Made by a program: the position numbers and the translations under genes. This document shows positions 55,028 to 64,000 of a stretch of 64,000 nt of DNA, one piece after another. The DNA is taken from assembly GCF_002514735.1 (NCBI RefSeq), contig NZ_KZ300477.1, positions 125,879 to 189,878 on the forward strand. The letters run 5' to 3'. Origin of the DNA: Sediminicola luteus. Lineage in GTDB: Bacteria; Bacteroidota; Bacteroidia; Flavobacteriales; Flavobacteriaceae. Position 1 is the stretch's first letter; each line of letters opens with the position of its first letter. The notes under the pieces were generated by a model, which was not told where the DNA came from, made no database searches, and worked only from the letters and a program-made list of their open reading frames with translations.

Positions 55028-56065
55028 TTATGGTGCCGGATCCGGAATATCGTTATGAATGGCCTCAATTTCCAATAGCAATTCCTTAGAAAGATTCACA
55101 TCTATACTACCAATATTCTCCTTTAACTGATCCATGGTCGTAGCCCCAATGATATTCGAGGTCACGAATGGTCTCGTATTTACAAAGGCCAATGCCATTT
55201 GGGTTAGTGAAAGTCCGTGTTTTTGGGCCAAATCAAAATAGCGTTGCGTTGCCTTGGTCGAATTCTCACCACTATAGCGTGCCATTTGCGGGAAAAGGGT
55301 AACCCGTCCGTTGGCAGGTTTCAAACCACCCAAATATTTACCGCTCAACACCCCAAAGGCCAAAGGGCTATAGGGTAATAGACCGATATCTTCACGCATG
55401 GAAACCTCGGCCGAACCTACCTCGTACGAACGGTTCAACAAACTATAGGGGTTTTGAACGGAGACCATACGGGGCAACCCATGTACCTTGGCCTCTTCTA
55501 AATACCGCATAATACCCCAAGGGGTTTCGTTCGAAAGGCCTACGTGGCGTACTTTACCTTGTTTTACCAAATCTTGCAACGTCTCTAAAACCTCGTGGAT
55601 ATTATCCTGCCAATGGTCGGGGCTATGGGTCGGAAACACGCGTTGTCCGAAAAAATTGGTCTTACGCTCTGGCCAGTGTAGCTGGTACAAATCTATATAA
55701 TCGGTTTGAAGGCGTTGCAGACTGCCTTCCACAGCTTCTATTATGGCATCGCGGCTAAAACCTGTGGTTCGTATATGCTTGGTGTATTCCCCAACCCCAG
55801 CTATTTTGGTGGCCAAAACGATCTGATCTCGGTTGCCACGGGCCTTGAACCAATTGCCTATGATACGTTCGGTATCAGCATAGGTTTCTGCCTGTGCGGG
55901 TACCGGATACAGCTCGGCCGTATCAAAGAAATTAACTCCTTGTTCTACGGCATAATCCATTTGCCCGTGCCCTTCGGCCTCCGAGTTTTGCCGGCCCCAG
56001 GTCATGGTTCCCAAACAAATTTTACTGACTTTAATATCGGTTCTTGATAAGTTAGTGTACTCCAT
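55028..56065 (-). CDS. Aldo/keto reductase, Tas-like
   Basis: This 345-residue NADPH-dependent oxidoreductase has a TIM barrel with the catalytic tetrad: Asp in NFFDTAELY, the following Tyr, Lys in LATKIAG and His in YQLHWPE. Cofactor-binding residues are near the C-terminus (SNIIGATTMDQLKENI). It resembles E. coli Tas. It lies 17 bases after the cyclase-family gene. Confidence 0.88.
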   Translation of the reverse strand: MEYTNLSRTDIKVSKICLGTMTWGRQNSEAEGHGQMDYAVEQGVNFFDTAELYPVPAQAETYADTERIIGNWFKARGNRDQIVLATKIAGVGEYTKHIRTTGFSRDAIIEAVEGSLQRLQTDYIDLYQLHWPERKTNFFGQRVFPTHSPDHWQDNIHEVLETLQDLVKQGKVRHVGLSNETPWGIMRYLEEAKVHGLPRMVSVQNPYSLLNRSYEVGSAEVSMREDIGLLPYSPLAFGVLSGKYLGGLKPANGRVTLFPQMARYSGENSTKATQRYFDLAQKHGLSLTQMALAFVNTRPFVTSNIIGATTMDQLKENIGSIDVNLSKELLLEIEAIHNDIPDPAP

Positions 56066-56082
56066 GGTCGTTATTTATCTTT

Positions 56083-56781
56083 TTATTCAAAAACAGCTAC
56101 CGCGCGTACCGGTGAGCCTGTTCCTCCTTTTATTTTTAATGGCAATCCGATAAAGCGGAAAATGCCCCTGCCTATTACCCTATGCAAGTTCGCCATATTT
56201 TCGTAATGCGTAAAACCCATGCGACCACAAACCCGATGCACTTCTTTGTTCGTTAGTTTGGGTATGCCGGGCGACATGGTCTCTACACCAAAAGCGGCTA
56301 TACCTTTTTCTCCCAACCATTCCGTGGCCGCCACACTTAAACCGGGGCCATGCCACCAATCGTCAGTGCCGAATGTTTTGCGATAATGGTCGGTATAGAG
56401 TAGCACGGTGTCTCCCTTTTCAATGGTTAAGCCCGTTTTTTGTAGTGCCTTTTCAAGATCCCTTACATCTATCAACTGCTTTAGGCCTTTTTCCGAAAGA
56501 TCTAAACAGAGGCCACGCGTATAGAACATATGCAAGGGCATACTATCGATGGTTTCGCCGAAATTTTCGCGGGACATATGGTTCAGTGCATCTACATGGG
56601 TGCCGGTATGTTCTCCCATTTGCATCGCATAGACACTTGGCGACACCTGATCGCTGTCTTCAATACCATCCCACTGTTCGTGTGTGGCATGCAATTTAAT
56701 ATTTACAGGCGGTAAGCCCTTGTATACGGGCATTCCATCGAAAATCTCTTGACTTAAGTCTACTATTTCCGGTTTCTTCAT
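56083..56781 (-). CDS. Cyclase/kynurenine formamidase-family hydrolase
   Basis: This 232-residue metal-dependent hydrolase of the cyclase family (PF04199) has the HxGTHxD metal signature in EHTGTHVDALNH near residues 56-67 and the LSQEIFDGMPVYKG start typical of the family. Members include arylformamidase (KynB), but no other kynurenine gene is nearby, so the substrate is open. It begins at the base after the xth stop codon. Confidence 0.83.
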   Translation of the reverse strand: MKKPEIVDLSQEIFDGMPVYKGLPPVNIKLHATHEQWDGIEDSDQVSPSVYAMQMGEHTGTHVDALNHMSRENFGETIDSMPLHMFYTRGLCLDLSEKGLKQLIDVRDLEKALQKTGLTIEKGDTVLLYTDHYRKTFGTDDWWHGPGLSVAATEWLGEKGIAAFGVETMSPGIPKLTNKEVHRVCGRMGFTHYENMANLHRVIGRGIFRFIGLPLKIKGGTGSPVRAVAVFE

Positions 56782-57546
56782 TTAAAGATCCAGTTCCAAT
56801 AAAATAGGGCAATGATCGGAATGTCGGGCCTCCGACAGAATAGCCGCACGCGACATCTTCGCACCTAAAGGTTCGGCCACCATGGCATAATCGAGACGCC
56901 AACCCTTGTTGTTGTTTCTGGCATTGGCCCTATAACTCCACCACGAATAGTTATGCGGTTCTTTATTAAAATGCCTAAAACTATCTATAAACCCGCTTTC
57001 GATAAAATTCCCGATCCACTCCCTTTCTACCGGAAGGAATCCGGATACATTCTTATTCCGCACCGGGTCATGGATATCAATGGCCTCGTGACAAATATTA
57101 TAATCGCCAAGCACCACCAAATTCGGGCACTCTTTGCGTAGGTCATTGGCATATTCCTGAAAATCGGCCATGTATTTCAGTTTAAAGTCGAGCCGATCCA
57201 TATTGGTCCCCGAAGGCAGGTACATACTCATTATGGACACACCCGGAAAATCTACCCTTAGGTTACGCCCTTCAAAATCCATATACTCGATTCCCGTCCC
57301 ATATACCACATTATCGGGTTTTTGTTTACAGAGGATGGCCACCCCGCTATACCCTTTTTTTTGGGCAGAAAACCAATAGTTATGGGCATATCCGGCGGCT
57401 TCGAATACGGAAAGATCCAACTGTTCTTTTAGGGCCTTTATTTCTTGAAGACAGATTACATCTGGGTTGGCAGCGGTAAGCCAGTCGATAAACCCTTTGT
57501 TGATGGCCGCTCGAATGCCGTTAACATTATAGGAAATGATGTTCAT
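56782..57546 (-). CDS. xth: Exodeoxyribonuclease III
   Basis: This AP endonuclease/3'-5' exonuclease of base-excision repair has 254 residues. The metal and catalytic motifs are present: NVNGIRAA near the start, CLQEIKA, the YLPSGTN loop, GDYNICH and the final SDHCPILLEL. The ATG at 57546 is chosen over an upstream TTG-led extension. A 20-base palindrome lies just before it. It heads the four-gene minus-strand run. Confidence 0.93.
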   Translation of the reverse strand: MNIISYNVNGIRAAINKGFIDWLTAANPDVICLQEIKALKEQLDLSVFEAAGYAHNYWFSAQKKGYSGVAILCKQKPDNVVYGTGIEYMDFEGRNLRVDFPGVSIMSMYLPSGTNMDRLDFKLKYMADFQEYANDLRKECPNLVVLGDYNICHEAIDIHDPVRNKNVSGFLPVEREWIGNFIESGFIDSFRHFNKEPHNYSWWSYRANARNNNKGWRLDYAMVAEPLGAKMSRAAILSEARHSDHCPILLELDL

Positions 57547-57554
57547 GATGAATT

Positions 57555-57574
57555 TTTGTCTAAAAATAGACAAA
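57555..57574. promoter_or_regulatory. 20-base palindrome upstream of xth
   Basis: TTTGTCTA and TAGACAAA are perfect arms around AAAA. On the minus strand it contains the -7-like TATTTTTA. Position and symmetry suggest an operator over the xth promoter. As a terminator for the preceding gene it would lack a U-tract. Confidence 0.45.
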
Positions 57575-57583
57575 TCCGGTCAA

Positions 57584-57880
57584 TCATAGATGGAACAAAA
57601 GAGTAGACCAAACCAAGATTAATATGGTAATCAGGGCGCCTGAAACATTACAAATGGCCCTATCTGTAATTGATTCCCGAAGTTTACAATCTAACCACAG
57701 CCCCAAAAACCCCAAGGCAATCAAAAGTTGGATTTTTATAAAACCCCAGCCTTTTGCGTTCTCCAAGGGCAACCAAAACGAGATTAGAAACCAAAAACAA
57801 ACCGCCAAATGTAATACCATGGCCACGTTTAAAAAACTAAGACGGGAGAGTAAGGAAGATATATTTGGGTTGGTTTTCAT
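57584..57880 (-). CDS. Hypothetical three-helix membrane protein
   Basis: I do not recognise this 98-residue protein. Hydrophobic segments lie near residues 17-37, 47-62 and 78-95; a charged loop (DCKLRESITDR) separates the last two. It is divergent from the TonB receptor gene at 58022 and upstream of xth. A role linked to the receptor, as with small inner-membrane proteins next to metal receptors, is only positional inference. Confidence 0.6.
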   Translation of the reverse strand: MKTNPNISSLLSRLSFLNVAMVLHLAVCFWFLISFWLPLENAKGWGFIKIQLLIALGFLGLWLDCKLRESITDRAICNVSGALITILILVWSTLLFHL

Positions 57881-57996
57881 AGCTATTTTAGAGTTAGCAA
57901 GCTAGCAAATCTTAACCCGCCCGTCAATACCCAATACTGGGTATTTTTTAGGTGTTTCGAAACCTACCGGAAAAAATTATACTTGATGGATTTCCC

Positions 57997-58004
57997 TAGA
58001 TTTG
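57997..58004 (+). promoter_or_regulatory. -7 element TAGATTTG of the TonB receptor gene
   Basis: Full TAnnTTTG match. Transcription would start near 58009, so the upstream TTG/ATG codons at 57983-57988 fall before the transcript and ATG 58022 is the likely start. Confidence 0.55.
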
Positions 58005-58021
58005 CCGAAGAACCAAAACGT

Positions 58022-60097
58022 ATGGGCTTTAAACATTTTCTCTTGCCATGGGTATTGATTTCGGTAATAAGCTATGGGCAAACCCAAAAAGATTCGGTAA
58101 CCAACCTAGACGAAATAATACTCTCAGAAAACCTATTGAAAAAAAGGGTATTTGGGGAAACCCCTTCTACCCAATTAGAACAAGATCAACTTACTCTTTC
58201 GGGTCCATTGGCTATAAACGATGCTTTAAACCAAGTATCGGGGGTATATATGCTTTCGGGAGCCTTAAACACCAATCGAATTACCATTCGAGGCGTAGGG
58301 GCCCGTACCCCGTTCGGCACAGACAAATTGCGAATGTATTTCAATGGAATACCCGTCACCAATGGGGCCGGTACTTCAACACTAGAAGCCTTTGATCTAG
58401 AGAATTTGGGTAGCCTCGAAGTGGTTAAAGGTCCGAAAGCCACGGGGTACGGCGCCACGCTTGGCGGTACGCTTCTCTTAAATACCCAACCCGCGCAAGC
58501 GGGCATGACCACGGTAAACAATCGCTTTAGTTTTGGTTCTTATAGCATGATAAAAGACAATCTATCGGTAAGCCACGATACCGACAAAATGAACCTGCAC
58601 CTGAATTACAACCATTTAAAGACCGATGGCTATAGGAAGAATAGCTCTTTTACCCGTAACGGACTCTTACTTACAACTTCGATAAAATCAGGGAAATCGG
58701 CCTATTTCGATGTGCTCTTGAACCATATCGATTACCGTGCGGAAATACCGAGTAGTTTAAACCTAACCGATTTTGAGGATGACCCTACCCAAGCTGCCGC
58801 AAACTGGTTGGCCGCACAAGGTTATGAAGATAATGCCCATACCATGGCCGGGCTTGGCTACACCTATCTATTAAGTCAAAAGATTACCCATGCTACTCAT
58901 GTGTTTTACAATTATCTGGATCATTATGAAGCCCGTCCGTTCAATATTTTGGATGAGTTTACCAATGGCTTTGGTCTACGTTCTACCTTAAAAGGGAACT
59001 TAGGAAAGGGCAAAGCCCTTTTAGGCTTGGAGATCTATAAAGACGAATACCATTGGCGCACTTACGAAAACCTATATCGCGAAAATGAAGGGCAAGGAAG
59101 CTTACAAGGTGAGCAGCTAAGTAAAAATCGGGAGTTCAGAAGACAGTCCCATGTTTTTGGGGAATATGCGCTACCCATTTCCTCGAAATGGGACCTACAA
59201 CTTGGCCTCGGACTTAACCATACTTTTTACGATTATCGCGACGATTTTTCGCAGGAAAACAATGCTACGGCCCAACGCGATTTTGACCCCATTCTATTAC
59301 CAAGCACCACCCTTTCTTATCAAATGTCCAATGGGAGTATGTATGCCCATATCGGTAGGGGGTTTTCCAACCCCAATTTGGAAGAGACCCTAACCCCGGA
59401 CGGACTCATAAATCCGGATATCGCCCAAGAAAAAGGGGTAAATTATGAGCTTGGCGGAACTCAACATGCGTGGCAGCGAAAACTAAGGCTGCAATGGGCC
59501 CTATACCGAATGGACATCAAGGATCTCTTGGTGGCCCAAAGGGTTGGCGAAGATCAGTATATTGGAAAAAATGCCGGTAAAACCAAACATCAGGGTTTGG
59601 AATTGGATCTATCGTACCAACAAGCCATAAATACGGACATCGACATGATTTTCAGGTCTTCTTACTCTTTTAGCGACCATAGTTTTGTTCGTTTTATTGA
59701 TGATGGCAACGATTATTCTGGAAATCCGTTAACTGGAGTACCAAAACACCGTATTTTTAATACCCTCGATTTAAAGCATGAATCAGGTTTCAATTTCGGG
59801 CTTACCCATCAATTCGTAGATGCCATTCCGCTTACCGATGCCAATACCTTGTACAGCGATGCTTTCCATCTCTTTCACTTGAGGGCCGGGTATCATAACA
59901 CCTGGAGTTCCGGTTGGCAACTGGGGTTCAATGCCGGATTGAACAACCTCTTCGACACTTTGTATGCCCAATCGGTACTGATCAATGCCGTTGGTTTTGG
60001 CGGTAGGGCACCCCGCTACTATTATCCCGGCAACGGCAGAAATTATTATATAGGCCTTCAATTGGGGTATAAGTTTAAACAAAAAAAACAACCCTAA
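58022..60097 (+). CDS. TonB-dependent receptor (FecA/OprC-like)
   Basis: This outer-membrane receptor has 691 residues. A signal peptide (about 1-18, ending ISYGQ) is followed by a TonB-box-like LDEIILSEN segment, a plug domain (ITIRGVGARTPFGTDKLRMY near residue 90) and a barrel. Near its end is LNNLFDTLYAQSVLINAVGFG, as in siderophore and metal receptors, and the last strand ends in aromatic residues. It has no N-terminal carboxypeptidase-like domain. The ligand is not determinable; a copper or iron complex is a guess. It is monocistronic. Confidence 0.87.
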   Translation: MGFKHFLLPWVLISVISYGQTQKDSVTNLDEIILSENLLKKRVFGETPSTQLEQDQLTLSGPLAINDALNQVSGVYMLSGALNTNRITIRGVGARTPFGTDKLRMYFNGIPVTNGAGTSTLEAFDLENLGSLEVVKGPKATGYGATLGGTLLLNTQPAQAGMTTVNNRFSFGSYSMIKDNLSVSHDTDKMNLHLNYNHLKTDGYRKNSSFTRNGLLLTTSIKSGKSAYFDVLLNHIDYRAEIPSSLNLTDFEDDPTQAAANWLAAQGYEDNAHTMAGLGYTYLLSQKITHATHVFYNYLDHYEARPFNILDEFTNGFGLRSTLKGNLGKGKALLGLEIYKDEYHWRTYENLYRENEGQGSLQGEQLSKNREFRRQSHVFGEYALPISSKWDLQLGLGLNHTFYDYRDDFSQENNATAQRDFDPILLPSTTLSYQMSNGSMYAHIGRGFSNPNLEETLTPDGLINPDIAQEKGVNYELGGTQHAWQRKLRLQWALYRMDIKDLLVAQRVGEDQYIGKNAGKTKHQGLELDLSYQQAINTDIDMIFRSSYSFSDHSFVRFIDDGNDYSGNPLTGVPKHRIFNTLDLKHESGFNFGLTHQFVDAIPLTDANTLYSDAFHLFHLRAGYHNTWSSGWQLGFNAGLNNLFDTLYAQSVLINAVGFGGRAPRYYYPGNGRNYYIGLQLGYKFKQKKQP

Positions 60098-60104
60098 AAT
60101 AGGG
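60081..60104 (-). terminator. Weak terminator behind glyS
   Basis: On the minus strand CCCTA-TTT-TAGGG forms a short stem followed by TTG and eight T residues. It overlaps the stop codon of the convergent receptor gene. Confidence 0.5.
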
Positions 60105-60132
60105 CCATTTTATAGTTATTTGATTTTAGTCC

Positions 60133-61677
60133 TTATTGGATCTTTTGTAACCAATTCCGGATATCGACCGCTTCTTTGATCATAGCACGAACGGCATCTA
60201 TGGCCACACGTTCCTGTGCCATGGTATCGCGATGACGGATGGTAACGGTATTATCTTCCAAACTTTGGTGATCTACGGTAATACAGAATGGGGTACCATT
60301 GGCGTCTTGCCTACGATAACGACGGCCTACAGCGTCTTTTTCATCGTAGATTACGTTAAAGTCCCAACGAAGATCTTCTATGATCTTATGTGCCAAATCG
60401 GGCAATCCGTCTTTTTTCACCAAGGGGAGTACCGCTGCCTTGGTCGGGGCCAAAACGGCAGGTAGTTTAAGTACGGTACGTGTACTACCGTTCTCCAATT
60501 CCTCTTCCTGTAGCGCCTTAGAGAAAATGGCCAAGAACATACGGTCTAAACCTATGGAGGTCTCTACCACATAGGGCACATAACTCTCATTAAGTTCGGG
60601 ATCGAAATACTGTAGTTTTTTACCCGAAAATTTTTCATGGCTACTTAAATCGAAGTCGGTACGGGAATGGATGCCTTCCAATTCTTTGAAACCGAATGGG
60701 AACTTAAACTCGATATCGGCTGCAGCATCGGCATAATGGGCCAATTTCTCGTGATCATGGAAACGGTAGTTGTCGGCGCCGAACCCAAGGGACAAATGCC
60801 ACTTTAAACGGGTCTCTTTCCATTTTTCGTACCATTCTTTCTGACTGCCGGGACGCACGAAGAATTGCATTTCCATTTGTTCGAATTCACGCATTCGGAA
60901 AACAAACTGTCGGGCTACGATCTCGTTTCTAAAGGCCTTACCCGTTTGGGCAATCCCGAACGGTATTTTCATACGACCCGTTTTCTGAACGTTCAAGAAG
61001 TTCACGAAAATACCTTGGGCGGTTTCCGGGCGTAGGTAAAGATCCATGGCCGAATCTGCCGAGGCACCCAATTTGGTACCGAACATAAGGTTGAATTGCT
61101 TTACATCGGTCCAGTTCTTAGAACCGGATATAGGACAAACGATACCCAATTCCTCTATCAACGCCTTAACATCGGCCAAATCTTCGTTTTCCAAAGATTT
61201 CCCCAAACGTTTTAGAATACCATCTATTTGTTCTTGGTATTTAACTACCCGAGGATTGGTGGCCAAAAATTGATCTTTATCAAAAGCATCACCAAAGCGT
61301 TTGGCGGCTTTTTTCACTTCCTTTTCGATTTTACCTTCGATCTTGGCGCAGTGATCTTCTACCAAGACATCGGCCCGGTAACGTTTTTTAGAGTCTTTGT
61401 TGTCGATCAAAGGATCGTTAAAGGCATCTACGTGCCCCGAGGCCTTCCAAGTGGTGGGATGCATAAAAATGGCCGCGTCTATACCCACGATATTTTCGTG
61501 CAACTGTACCATGGCTTTCCACCAATAGTCGCGAATGTTCTTTTTTAACTCGGCCCCGTTCTGTCCGTAATCGTAAACAGCGCTTAGTCCGTCATAGATT
61601 TCCGAAGATTGGAATACATACCCATACTCTTTGGCATGGGCCACTACTTTTTTGAAAATATCCTCTTGTTTTGCCAT
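60133..61677 (-). CDS. glyS: Glycyl-tRNA synthetase
   Basis: This class II aminoacyl-tRNA synthetase of the dimeric, eukaryote-like type has 514 residues. It shows RPETAQGIFVNF, motif 2 FRNEIVARQFVFRMREFEQMEM (positions about 240-262), motif 3 GLDRMFLAIF and a C-terminal anticodon-binding domain. A TAnnTTTG element sits four bases before the ATG, predicting a leaderless mRNA. Confidence 0.96.
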   Translation of the reverse strand: MAKQEDIFKKVVAHAKEYGYVFQSSEIYDGLSAVYDYGQNGAELKKNIRDYWWKAMVQLHENIVGIDAAIFMHPTTWKASGHVDAFNDPLIDNKDSKKRYRADVLVEDHCAKIEGKIEKEVKKAAKRFGDAFDKDQFLATNPRVVKYQEQIDGILKRLGKSLENEDLADVKALIEELGIVCPISGSKNWTDVKQFNLMFGTKLGASADSAMDLYLRPETAQGIFVNFLNVQKTGRMKIPFGIAQTGKAFRNEIVARQFVFRMREFEQMEMQFFVRPGSQKEWYEKWKETRLKWHLSLGFGADNYRFHDHEKLAHYADAAADIEFKFPFGFKELEGIHSRTDFDLSSHEKFSGKKLQYFDPELNESYVPYVVETSIGLDRMFLAIFSKALQEEELENGSTRTVLKLPAVLAPTKAAVLPLVKKDGLPDLAHKIIEDLRWDFNVIYDEKDAVGRRYRRQDANGTPFCITVDHQSLEDNTVTIRHRDTMAQERVAIDAVRAMIKEAVDIRNWLQKIQ

Positions 61678-61681
61678 GCGG

Positions 61682-61689
61682 CAAAAATA
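61682..61689 (-). promoter_or_regulatory. -7 element TATTTTTG four bases before glyS ATG
   Basis: Full TAnnTTTG match on the minus strand, separated from the start codon at 61677 by CCGC. Same geometry as recX, mutY and panD. Confidence 0.65.
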
Positions 61690-61799
61690 GCCAAACGGGA
61701 GAAATTAGATAATAAAATTGGGCTGTAATTGGCCAAATAATATACCAAATTACCAAACCCTTAAAAAGATAGGAATGGAAGTAGGAATTCGAAAAAGGT

Positions 61800-62702
61800 T
61801 TATTTTAAGACAAACTCATGCGAAGACAGTAAACGCTCATCCTCAAAAACGTTCAAGGTGTAGGTACCCGGTGTTAGGCTGCCTTTTTCTACAGTAATAA
61901 AATCACAAACCTCAAGCTCACCGCCATCGTAAACGATTTCTACCTTTTTACTATAGGTATTCCCATTTACGTTAACCGTAGTGTATTCGTCTTCAATGAT
62001 TTGCATATTGGGGCTCAATATCTGGAAATATACCACCTTTTGCTGTACTTTTTTTACCGACGGATTGGCCTTTATGGTAAAACAACCCCTAACTTTTTCG
62101 ACCATATTGGCCTTAGAGGTTTTTAAAGGCTTACCATTGGTGCGCAAACGGTAGGCAGAACCTAAGGAATAGGAAAGGTTCAAATAATTCTTAACCTTTA
62201 GCTCTTCACTTAATTCTTTGTTTTTCTCACGCAATAGAGCCTCGGTCTCGGATAAGGAGGAGCTTCTATCACGCAATTCTTCTATTTGTTGTTTGGTATC
62301 GCCATATTGCTTGGCCAACAAACTATTATTGTTTTGCAGGTAGCGGGTTTTGGCCATTAAACTATCGTGCCTTACCTGTAGTATTCTTAGTTCCTTTTTG
62401 AATTGTCTGAGTTTGGAGATGGTAAAGTTCAATTTCCCTACTGAATCGTACAATTGCTGAACCTTGTACCTAGAGTCTTGAATTTCAATTTCATTCACCT
62501 CGTTCAAAGCCGATAAACGATCTACTTCGGCATTGAGAAGGGTAATATCTTTTTGGAAGATTTTTTCTTGCTGGGTAAGATAATCGATTTCATTCGCTGA
62601 ACTCGCCGCGTTGAAATAGAACACGATAAGTATAATAACGATAATAGCAGCCAATATGGCATAGACTATCCGGTGGTTTAATTTGGTTTGTTTATCTTCC
62701 AT
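61800..62702 (-). CDS. Membrane-anchored coiled-coil protein
   Basis: This 300-residue protein has a short cytosolic start and one TM helix (about 13-30, AILAAIIVIILIVFYFN). A long coiled coil follows (about 38-170, with heptads such as EKIFQKDITLLNAEVDRLSAL) and a C-terminal beta-rich domain (about 190-300) that holds two cysteines. Homologues in flavobacteria are often mislabelled as chromosome partitioning proteins. The topology suggests an envelope role, but its function is unknown. It is divergent from comF with 39 bases between the starts. Confidence 0.7.
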   Translation of the reverse strand: MEDKQTKLNHRIVYAILAAIIVIILIVFYFNAASSANEIDYLTQQEKIFQKDITLLNAEVDRLSALNEVNEIEIQDSRYKVQQLYDSVGKLNFTISKLRQFKKELRILQVRHDSLMAKTRYLQNNNSLLAKQYGDTKQQIEELRDRSSSLSETEALLREKNKELSEELKVKNYLNLSYSLGSAYRLRTNGKPLKTSKANMVEKVRGCFTIKANPSVKKVQQKVVYFQILSPNMQIIEDEYTTVNVNGNTYSKKVEIVYDGGELEVCDFITVEKGSLTPGTYTLNVFEDERLLSSHEFVLK

Positions 62703-62741
62703 ACAACCGTTAGGAAATTAAAGCTCGATTAAATAGGTTAA

Positions 62742-63455
62742 GTGTTGCTTTCAGCGATTTCAAATATAGCCAATGATATACATAGCATCCTACTTCCTAG
62801 GGGGTGTTTTGGATGTACTGCAAACTTGGGTAAAGGTGAACGATCTTTATGCACCGTTTGTCGGGATCAGCTACCGTTTACCGAGTACAATTTTATCGAT
62901 GAAAATCCAATCGACCGGATTTTCTATGGTAAAATTCCTGTTAAAAAAGCAAGTTCACTCTTTTTTTACCATGAAAATGGCAGGATCCAACGCATAATCC
63001 ATCACTGGAAATACAATAAACAGGAACAGATAGGTAGCTTTCTGGCGGCACTTTATACACCCATTTTAGAAGCAGACCCTGGTTTTGAAAAACCTGACCT
63101 TATCGTTTCGGTGCCATTGCATAAAAACAAAATTCGAAAAAGAGGGTACAATCAGTTAGATTTAGTAGGAAAATCATTTTCCGAAAATTTCCACTGTAGG
63201 TATGAAAACAAAGTCCTTGTAAAAACCCAGAACACGCGGACACAGACACGAAAAAATCGTTGGTGGCGCTGGAAGGGGGTTCAAGATTTATACCAACTAA
63301 ATGGGTCGGATAGCGTTCGTGACAAGCGAATATTATTGATCGACGATGTTATAACCACTGGGGCCACACTCGAAGCCTGTGCCCAAACCCTATTCGCCGG
63401 AGGCGCAAAAGAAGTTTCGATAGCTACGATTGCCGTAGTTCCCAGTTTCGGTTAA
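62742..63455 (+). CDS. comF: ComF-family phosphoribosyltransferase-like protein
   Basis: This 237-residue protein has an N-terminal zinc-binding part (CFGC and CTVC pairs, residues about 22-41) and a type I phosphoribosyltransferase domain with the PRPP-binding motif ILLIDDVITTGATLEAC (about 195-211). ComF proteins take part in DNA uptake or handling in competent bacteria. The start is GTG, with an alternative TTG at the next codon. Confidence 0.88.
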   Translation: MLLSAISNIANDIHSILLPRGCFGCTANLGKGERSLCTVCRDQLPFTEYNFIDENPIDRIFYGKIPVKKASSLFFYHENGRIQRIIHHWKYNKQEQIGSFLAALYTPILEADPGFEKPDLIVSVPLHKNKIRKRGYNQLDLVGKSFSENFHCRYENKVLVKTQNTRTQTRKNRWWRWKGVQDLYQLNGSDSVRDKRILLIDDVITTGATLEACAQTLFAGGAKEVSIATIAVVPSFG

Positions 63456-63553
63456 TTCAAAAAACACGCAATCCCAATGCTTTCATAAAATAGGATTCTT
63501 GCTATTACATTCCTTATTTTAGTCGTTAATTTGTTGCATTAAGCAGGGCTATT

Positions 63554-64000
63554 ATGGTTATACGTGCATTAGGGGTACTTTTCTTTATTTTAATGGCTTT
63601 GGCCTTGGTACAATGTGGCCGTATGGGCTCACCCTCGGGAGGACCAAAAGATGTTACCCCACCTGTCTTGATAAATGCCGACCCCCCGAATAGGTCCATT
63701 AACTTTACAGCTACAAGTTTCCGATTGGAATTCGATGAATTCGTAAAGCTAAAAGACATTCAAAACCAATTGATCGTTTCCCCTCCATTAAAATACCAAC
63801 CCATTATTACCCCACAGGGGAACGCCAATAAATTTGTAGAAGTAAAAATCAAGGATACCTTACGCCCCAATACCACCTATACCTTTAATTTCGGGCAAAG
63901 TATAGAAGATAACAATGAAGGGAACCCAAACCGTTTCCTTACCTATGTGTTCTCTACGGGCGATTATCTCGATTCACTTTCTCTATCGGGGGTGGTAACC
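63554..64000 (+). CDS. Ig-like domain lipoprotein, 5' part only
   Basis: An open frame from ATG 63554 runs off the window end without a stop (149 codons seen). It has a signal peptide with lipobox LVQC (Cys near residue 21), followed by the GRMGSPSGGPKDVTPPVL segment and a bacterial Ig-like (Big_5-type) domain (about 38-140). This start is characteristic of a large Bacteroidota lipoprotein of unknown function. Its full length cannot be seen. Confidence 0.85.
   Translation, partial: MVIRALGVLFFILMALALVQCGRMGSPSGGPKDVTPPVLINADPPNRSINFTATSFRLEFDEFVKLKDIQNQLIVSPPLKYQPIITPQGNANKFVEVKIKDTLRPNTTYTFNFGQSIEDNNEGNPNRFLTYVFSTGDYLDSLSLSGVVT

Overview
The window reads as chromosomal DNA of a member of the Flavobacteriaceae (Bacteroidota), probably marine. 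Support: the gliding-motility genes gldE and gldD behind mutY and ssb, a DUF4270 lipoprotein next to glmS and panC/panD, atpD-atpC separated from the other ATP-synthase genes, a 29-residue AURKAIP1/COX24-type protein next to HU, three TonB-dependent receptors, and many promoters with the Bacteroidota -7 element TAnnTTTG. The marine assignment (GH16 and GH92 enzymes) is inference. No rRNA, tRNA, CRISPR array, transposase or prophage gene was seen.

Layout. 1-1157 is gene-free and built from degenerate repeats. 1158-7537 holds an M61 peptidase, a DUF2007 protein and a surface-glycan group: a GT39-type transferase, UDP-galactopyranose mutase and a divergent Gtf3/galactofuranosyltransferase-like gene. 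7568-12775 carries GH92, GH16, a Coa1-like protein and a MocR-type regulator. 12970-16891 holds a TonB receptor, bioB and a cupin-like protein. 16937-24336 is a MacAB-like ABC efflux operon divergent from a sigma-54 response regulator and histidine kinase. 24317-28444 has recX, two membrane proteins, RNase E/G, the 29-residue protein and HU. 28799-32242 is mutY-ssb-gldE-gldD. 32466-36144 contains small metabolic and membrane genes. 36219-45834 has atpD/atpC, a large TonB receptor, glmS, a DUF4270 lipoprotein and a glycogen-synthase-like protein. 45936-53772 runs panC-panD-flippase-like protein, a serine hydrolase, a degenerate esterase, an amidohydrolase and radA. 54188-57880 is a minus-strand run headed by exonuclease III. 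58022-64000 has a third TonB receptor, glyS, a coiled-coil protein, comF and the start of an Ig-like lipoprotein.

How the genes work together. Most are housekeeping or envelope genes in an order typical of the family. The clearest regulatory unit is 16937-24336: two operator-like palindromes 22 bp apart lie about 100 bp upstream of a -24/-12-like promoter, which suggests that the two-component pair drives the efflux operon. A second is the MocR-type regulator at 11270-12775. It has three copies of an AACCGGAC half-site at its own start and lacks the expected PLP-binding lysine. Its neighbours, a TonB receptor and bioB, suggest but do not prove a link to biotin or a precursor.

Four unrelated genes (recX, mutY, panD, glyS) have a TAnnTTTG element exactly four bases before the ATG, which predicts leaderless mRNAs. 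I found no convincing completely new multi-gene system. The best leads are the leaderless promoter pattern, the lysine-less MocR with its operator, and the sigma-54 efflux circuit.
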